From assembly GCA_023300545.1 (NCBI GenBank), contig JALZVT010000012.1:62001-126000 (forward strand): 64,000 nt of DNA. Direction: 5' to 3'. Numbering within the stretch: position 1 is the stretch's first letter; each line of letters starts with the position of its first letter. The position numbers and the translations under genes were made by a program. This DNA is from Pseudomonadales bacterium. GTDB lineage: Bacteria > Pseudomonadota > Gammaproteobacteria > Pseudomonadales > Azotimanducaceae. Positions 60,589 through 64,000 of this stretch are shown here, one piece after another. The notes under the pieces were generated by a model that was not told the DNA's origin, searched no databases, and saw only the letters and a program-made list of their open reading frames with translations.

Positions 60589-62291
60589 GCGCCGGTGGCA
60601 GGGCGCGCGGCGGGATGTGGTTGCCCGCCGAGTACCGTACCCCAGACACGAATGTCGCGAATGCTCATTGGGTCAACCGTCAATGGGTTGTCTTCAAGAA
60701 TGGCGAAGTCAGCGGCCTTGCCGGCCTCAATCGAGCCGATTTCGTCGTCGAGGTGCAACACAAATGCCGCGTCGATCGTCACCGCACGCAAAGCCTGTTC
60801 TGGGGTGAGGGCTTCTAGTTTGCCTAGCATGCGCCCCTTTGGAGTGACTCGATTTACGGCGCACCACATGGTGTGTAGTTGGCCGAGTGGAGTTACGCCT
60901 GCGTCGGAGTGCAGTGCAAAGGGAACCCTCTCGCGCAGTGCAGATGCGCAAGGCTCTAGTTGGTTTGCGCGCTCGGGGCCAACGGTGTGTTCGTAATGTT
61001 GATCACCCCAGTACCACAGGTGATTCGCAAAGAAGTTGGCGCACAGACCAATGCGCGCCATCTTCCGTAACTGGGCCTGTGTGGTGAGCTGTGCGTGGGT
61101 GATGGTGTGACGATGATCGAGCCATGCGTGTTCTTGCAGCAGCGCTTCGACGGTTTCGATCGCAAGATCTTGAGTCAGGCTGCCATTACAGTGCATGTGC
61201 ACGTTAAGACCTGCCTTGTGAAAGGGCCGCAACCAGTCGATAAGCTGGTCTGGCACCGTCAGTAACTGTCCGTGATCTTCGCCGCTGATGTAACCAGGGG
61301 CTTTGATCATCGCAGTCCAGCCTTGAATGGAGCCATCGAGAATAAATTTCACCCCTGGAAAGCGCAGCTTGTCGGTTTCTTCAGCACGTAGCTCGAGAAC
61401 CTTTTGGGCGGCGTCATCGAAGTCCGCATTTAGACCGGGCATGGCGGCAATGTTGTACATTGCGACGCGCAGTGGAAAGCTGTCATCGCCAGTGACTCTC
61501 TGCCACATGTCTTTACTACGTGGCGACAGCACGAGACCACCAGCTAGATCGGTGCAGGTGGTAATGCCGGCGTTTCTGGCACTGGCCCCAAAGTTCCACA
61601 AAGCGGGTTCGCTGGCATTGGCAAGAAACACGGCTCGGTTGCCCGTTTTGCACAGCGACATAGCGGGTGGTTCGCGCAGCTCGCCGTTCAGATCGCCTTT
61701 CAACTTGCCGCTGGCTTGATCAGATGTGAAACGACCGACCCCTTCTACCTGGGTGTCTTTGCTAACGCCGTCGAGATCCAGCATAGCGCTGTTAGCTGTC
61801 GCGAGATGACCACTGGCGTGATAGAGGTAAATCGGGCGTGTGGTTGAAACTTCGTCCAGCAGGGTCAGTGTAAGTCGCGGCTGATCATCGAAGTAAATCG
61901 GATCGAAGCCGCGGGCGATGAGCGGTTCGTTTGGCGCAGCGCCAGAGGCGTCGAGAGCGGCATCGAGTTCGCGCAAGCGTTGCGTTAGTTCGTCGTAGCT
62001 TTTGATGCCTTTGGCGATTGAGCCGTCGGGTAGCGGACGATCGAAATAGCCGAGATAAGGCATCAAGGCCGTCGCGCCTTCCATAACGTGTGCATGGGCT
62101 TCGACAAAGCCAGGCACGATGACATGATTTTCGAAAGTGGTATCGAGCTCGTAGTCGCCCCAAGGGGCGAGTTCCGCCAATGAACCGGCACCCAAGATCA
62201 GGCCATCCCGAACAGCCACATGAGTGGTCTGTGGATTCGACGGATTCATCGTGATGACCGCGCGGGCGACATATATTTTGATTCTATTCAT
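60585..62291 (-). CDS. amidohydrolase (YtcJ-like), upstream of CobW
   Basis: 568 residues from ATG 62291 (MNRIKIYVARAVIT). Metal motifs: GFVEAHAHV (His pair), FILDGSIQGW, NVHMHCNG (His) and FALHSDAGVTP (Asp). The family hydrolyses amide bonds of formylated or cyclic substrates using one or two metals. The downstream CobW GTPase probably supplies that metal. The start has only a weak site (GGTTGGT). Confidence 0.85.
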   Translation of the reverse strand: MNRIKIYVARAVITMNPSNPQTTHVAVRDGLILGAGSLAELAPWGDYELDTTFENHVIVPGFVEAHAHVMEGATALMPYLGYFDRPLPDGSIAKGIKSYDELTQRLRELDAALDASGAAPNEPLIARGFDPIYFDDQPRLTLTLLDEVSTTRPIYLYHASGHLATANSAMLDLDGVSKDTQVEGVGRFTSDQASGKLKGDLNGELREPPAMSLCKTGNRAVFLANASEPALWNFGASARNAGITTCTDLAGGLVLSPRSKDMWQRVTGDDSFPLRVAMYNIAAMPGLNADFDDAAQKVLELRAEETDKLRFPGVKFILDGSIQGWTAMIKAPGYISGEDHGQLLTVPDQLIDWLRPFHKAGLNVHMHCNGSLTQDLAIETVEALLQEHAWLDHRHTITHAQLTTQAQLRKMARIGLCANFFANHLWYWGDQHYEHTVGPERANQLEPCASALRERVPFALHSDAGVTPLGQLHTMWCAVNRVTPKGRMLGKLEALTPEQALRAVTIDAAFVLHLDDEIGSIEAGKAADFAILEDNPLTVDPMSIRDIRVWGTVLGGQPHPAARPATGA

Positions 62292-62495
62292 ACCAACCAG
62301 TATGAGGAGTGCGCCGCTGGGGCTCAAGAACGCTGGGGAGTGGGGGCCATTGTTCGGTGTGGCGGGCTTGCTATCGAGTGTTTACCCGCAAATACCCCCT
62401 AACAATCTGTCAACATTCTTACAAGCCTTTACCCCTGCTCACCATATCGTCTGACACTATTGTTCGTCTATAAATCCAGTTATCTACGGGCGACT

Positions 62496-63275
62496 ATGAC
62501 CTTATCGGGCAAATCCCAGGCAGTTTTGGGACGACGCACGCGCTTGCGTGTACGCGGACATCAATTTGTTGTCGCAACAACCTTGGCGTGCATCGGTTTG
62601 TTGGCTGGTGCTCAAGAACCAGCGCCAATGGCTATGGACGGCATGCACCGCGCAGAGGCTACGCGCGCCATGCAGGCGTTGTCGCAACATGCCCCTGTTG
62701 AATCTTCTGCGGCGGTCGCACAAACAAGTCGAGTTCTGAGTACGGCCAGCAGTGTTCCTAGTGAGCCCGTGCTTCTGTTGCTGGAGCGCCGGCGCATCAA
62801 GGGTTCCAATGAGCGCTTGGCTGATGCGTGGTACTACAGCTATCCCCGCAATGAAACGACGCACAAGGTTATTGATCTGACGGTCGGTGTGGTTCGTTCT
62901 GCAGAAATCGTGATCGACCTACAACTGCCTCTGGTCGATGCTGAAATTAGCCGCGCCTTTGATATTGTCCTCGCCAGCACAAGTGATCGTACGAGTTTAG
63001 AGAACGCCTTCCGACAAGTGACGGGCAACGAGTTTACGGAACGTTCGCAGGTGAGCTACAAGGCCTTTGTTTTCCACCCGGACACGGTGGCTGATGGTCT
63101 TGAGCCTGATGCACGCCGGTGCGGTCTGCATCGTTGCGCGCAAATGCTGCTTTATACCCACGACAACGTTGCACTCGATATGTCCCCCGTTGTCGATTTG
63201 TCGACAAGCCGGGTGTTGCAGAATCTAGAGCTGCGTGCCCAGGCCATTGTTAGACGCGAGGGGGCTGCACTGTGA
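62496..63275 (+). CDS. protein resembling N-terminal domains of a copper amine oxidase
   Basis: 259 residues from ATG 62496. It begins with a basic stretch and a hydrophobic segment (FVVATTLACIGLLAG), then an Ala/Ser linker. The domain VIDLTVGVVRSAEIVIDL and VFHPDTVADGLEPDARRCGLHRC looks like the N2/N3 domains that precede the catalytic domain in copper amine oxidases. Its stop overlaps the next gene in a GTGA junction, so a split N-terminal/catalytic arrangement is likely. Assignment is by pattern. Confidence 0.5.
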   Translation: MTLSGKSQAVLGRRTRLRVRGHQFVVATTLACIGLLAGAQEPAPMAMDGMHRAEATRAMQALSQHAPVESSAAVAQTSRVLSTASSVPSEPVLLLLERRRIKGSNERLADAWYYSYPRNETTHKVIDLTVGVVRSAEIVIDLQLPLVDAEISRAFDIVLASTSDRTSLENAFRQVTGNEFTERSQVSYKAFVFHPDTVADGLEPDARRCGLHRCAQMLLYTHDNVALDMSPVVDLSTSRVLQNLELRAQAIVRREGAAL

Positions 63276-64000
63276 GCACGCAGGTATTTACGGCGGTTGC
63301 CGCCGACGAAGGTCAGATGATCGCTGCACGCTCGGTAGGTTTAGGTACTCTAATCAAAGCGCTGATCATTCTGGGTAGTTCTGTGTTTGCGGCAAACTCA
63401 AATGCCGTGGTTTGTCCGTTGTCACAGGACATTGATGTCACTCTTGCCAGTAACGCGCGTTGGGAAATGTGCTGGGAAACCCGAGCGGAAGAAGGGGTAG
63501 TGCTCAGCGATGGTTACTTCACCGACGCTGACGGTGGTCGACGCAAGGTATTCAAGAGTTTGAGTGTCAGTCAGATCAACGTGGTATTTGATGATGCCAG
63601 TGCGCCGCTCAATCTGGTTACAGGCGCGGGTCTTGGAGCTGATAATTTTCGTACGATGACCGCTCAGGATTGCCCTGACGGTACCCGCCTTGGTGGCGTT
63701 CTCTGCCAACGTATCGAAGCACGGGGTTACGCTTACAAGTCGTACTCGCAACAAAAGCAGGGTTCCAGCGTCGTGCTTTCTAGCGCTTCAACTCCGGGCG
63801 CTAGCACCTATATTGTGCGCTGGTCATTTGGGGATGATGGCAGTGTTGCACCAGCGATTGGCCTGTCGGGAGACTTGCCAAGAGTTGCCACTGGCGCCAG
63901 TCCGTATGGCTGGCCAGTCAATTCTAATGGTGCGGTTGGGGTTGGCTTTACCAATAACTATTTTTGGCGCATGGATTTTGATCTGGGCACCGATGATGCA
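63272..64000 (+). CDS. copper-amine-oxidase-like protein, catalytic residues lost (3' end outside window)
   Basis: An open frame of 243 codons from GTG 63272 to the window end. A signal-like hydrophobic segment (LIIALIILGSSVFAAN region) comes first. ARWEMCWETRAEEGVVLSDG and KSLSVSQINVVFDDAS are close to the start of the copper amine oxidase catalytic domain. STYIVRWSFGDDGSV then aligns with the NYDYVxxWxF topaquinone site, but Ser stands where the Tyr should be. TNNYFWRMDFD replaces the copper-binding HxHFxxRxD. It is probably a non-catalytic homologue. Confidence 0.6.
   Translation, partial: MSTQVFTAVAADEGQMIAARSVGLGTLIKALIILGSSVFAANSNAVVCPLSQDIDVTLASNARWEMCWETRAEEGVVLSDGYFTDADGGRRKVFKSLSVSQINVVFDDASAPLNLVTGAGLGADNFRTMTAQDCPDGTRLGGVLCQRIEARGYAYKSYSQQKQGSSVVLSSASTPGASTYIVRWSFGDDGSVAPAIGLSGDLPRVATGASPYGWPVNSNGAVGVGFTNNYFWRMDFDLGTDDA

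Overview
The window is about 64 kb of densely coded bacterial chromosome. Housekeeping genes (uup, a YchJ-type gene, modBC, rhlE), Gram-negative envelope genes (usher, pilus chaperone, lipoproteins) and codon habits point to a proteobacterium, most likely a free-living, probably marine, gammaproteobacterium. That placement is inference from gene content. I saw no rRNA, tRNA, CRISPR array or intact insertion sequence.

Layout. (1) 1-6.6 kb: end of a small membrane protein, a ferritin-like protein, then a chaperone-usher pilus locus. Chaperone and usher are on the + strand and three related subunit-like genes face them on the - strand; usher and last subunit gene overlap at their 3' ends. (2) 6.9-15.2 kb: a class III CoA-transferase behind a 12-codon upstream ORF, an exported basic protein, an arsC-SDR-PhyH operon, a GntR/ABC operon of YtrA type, and a formyltransferase/GIPC-transferase-like fusion. 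(3) 15.3-18.4 kb: a thioredoxin-fold protein that makes sense only if an in-frame UGA is read as selenocysteine; a 17-nt hairpin with G in its loop follows the UGA. uup lies upstream. (4) 18.6-29.0 kb: a YchJ protein, a cupin/JmjC-like plus GNAT pair, then an oxidative catabolic block (SDRs, DoxX, alpha/beta hydrolase, Baeyer-Villiger monooxygenase, NIPSNAP lipoprotein, PhyH dioxygenase). (5) 29.0-30.9 kb: an AT-rich insert with three perfect 12-bp iterons, a small ParA ATPase and a basic ribbon-helix-helix-like partner (a type Ib-like partition module), then a REP-like repeat. (6) 31-38 kb: DUF3820, VOC, rhlE with a long leader, PhyH, modBC, thioesterase, Crp/Fnr regulator. (7) 38-51.7 kb: two oppositely directed metabolic operons: LLM/SnoaL/phosphoesterase/PPOX, and DUF2239/acyl-CoA ligase/PPOX/aldo-keto reductase/CoA-transferase, with an amidohydrolase, a crotonase and a second ligase between. 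(8) 51.7-64 kb: M28 and M23 peptidases, NUDIX hydrolase, phosphodiester-glycosidase-like lipoprotein, MaoC-like dehydratase, a two-RCK potassium-channel-like protein with an altered filter, a CobW GTPase with an amidohydrolase, and the start of a copper-amine-oxidase-like pair whose catalytic residues look lost.

How it fits together. Much of the window is acyl-CoA and ketone/alcohol oxidation: two CoA-transferases, two ligases, a crotonase, a dehydratase, several SDRs, a Baeyer-Villiger enzyme, three PhyH dioxygenases and flavin/F420-type oxidoreductases. This suits an organism living on diverse lipids or cyclic compounds. The strongest unusual item is the selenoprotein; next are the chromosomal partition module with iterons, the degenerate copper-amine-oxidase homologue and the altered channel filter.
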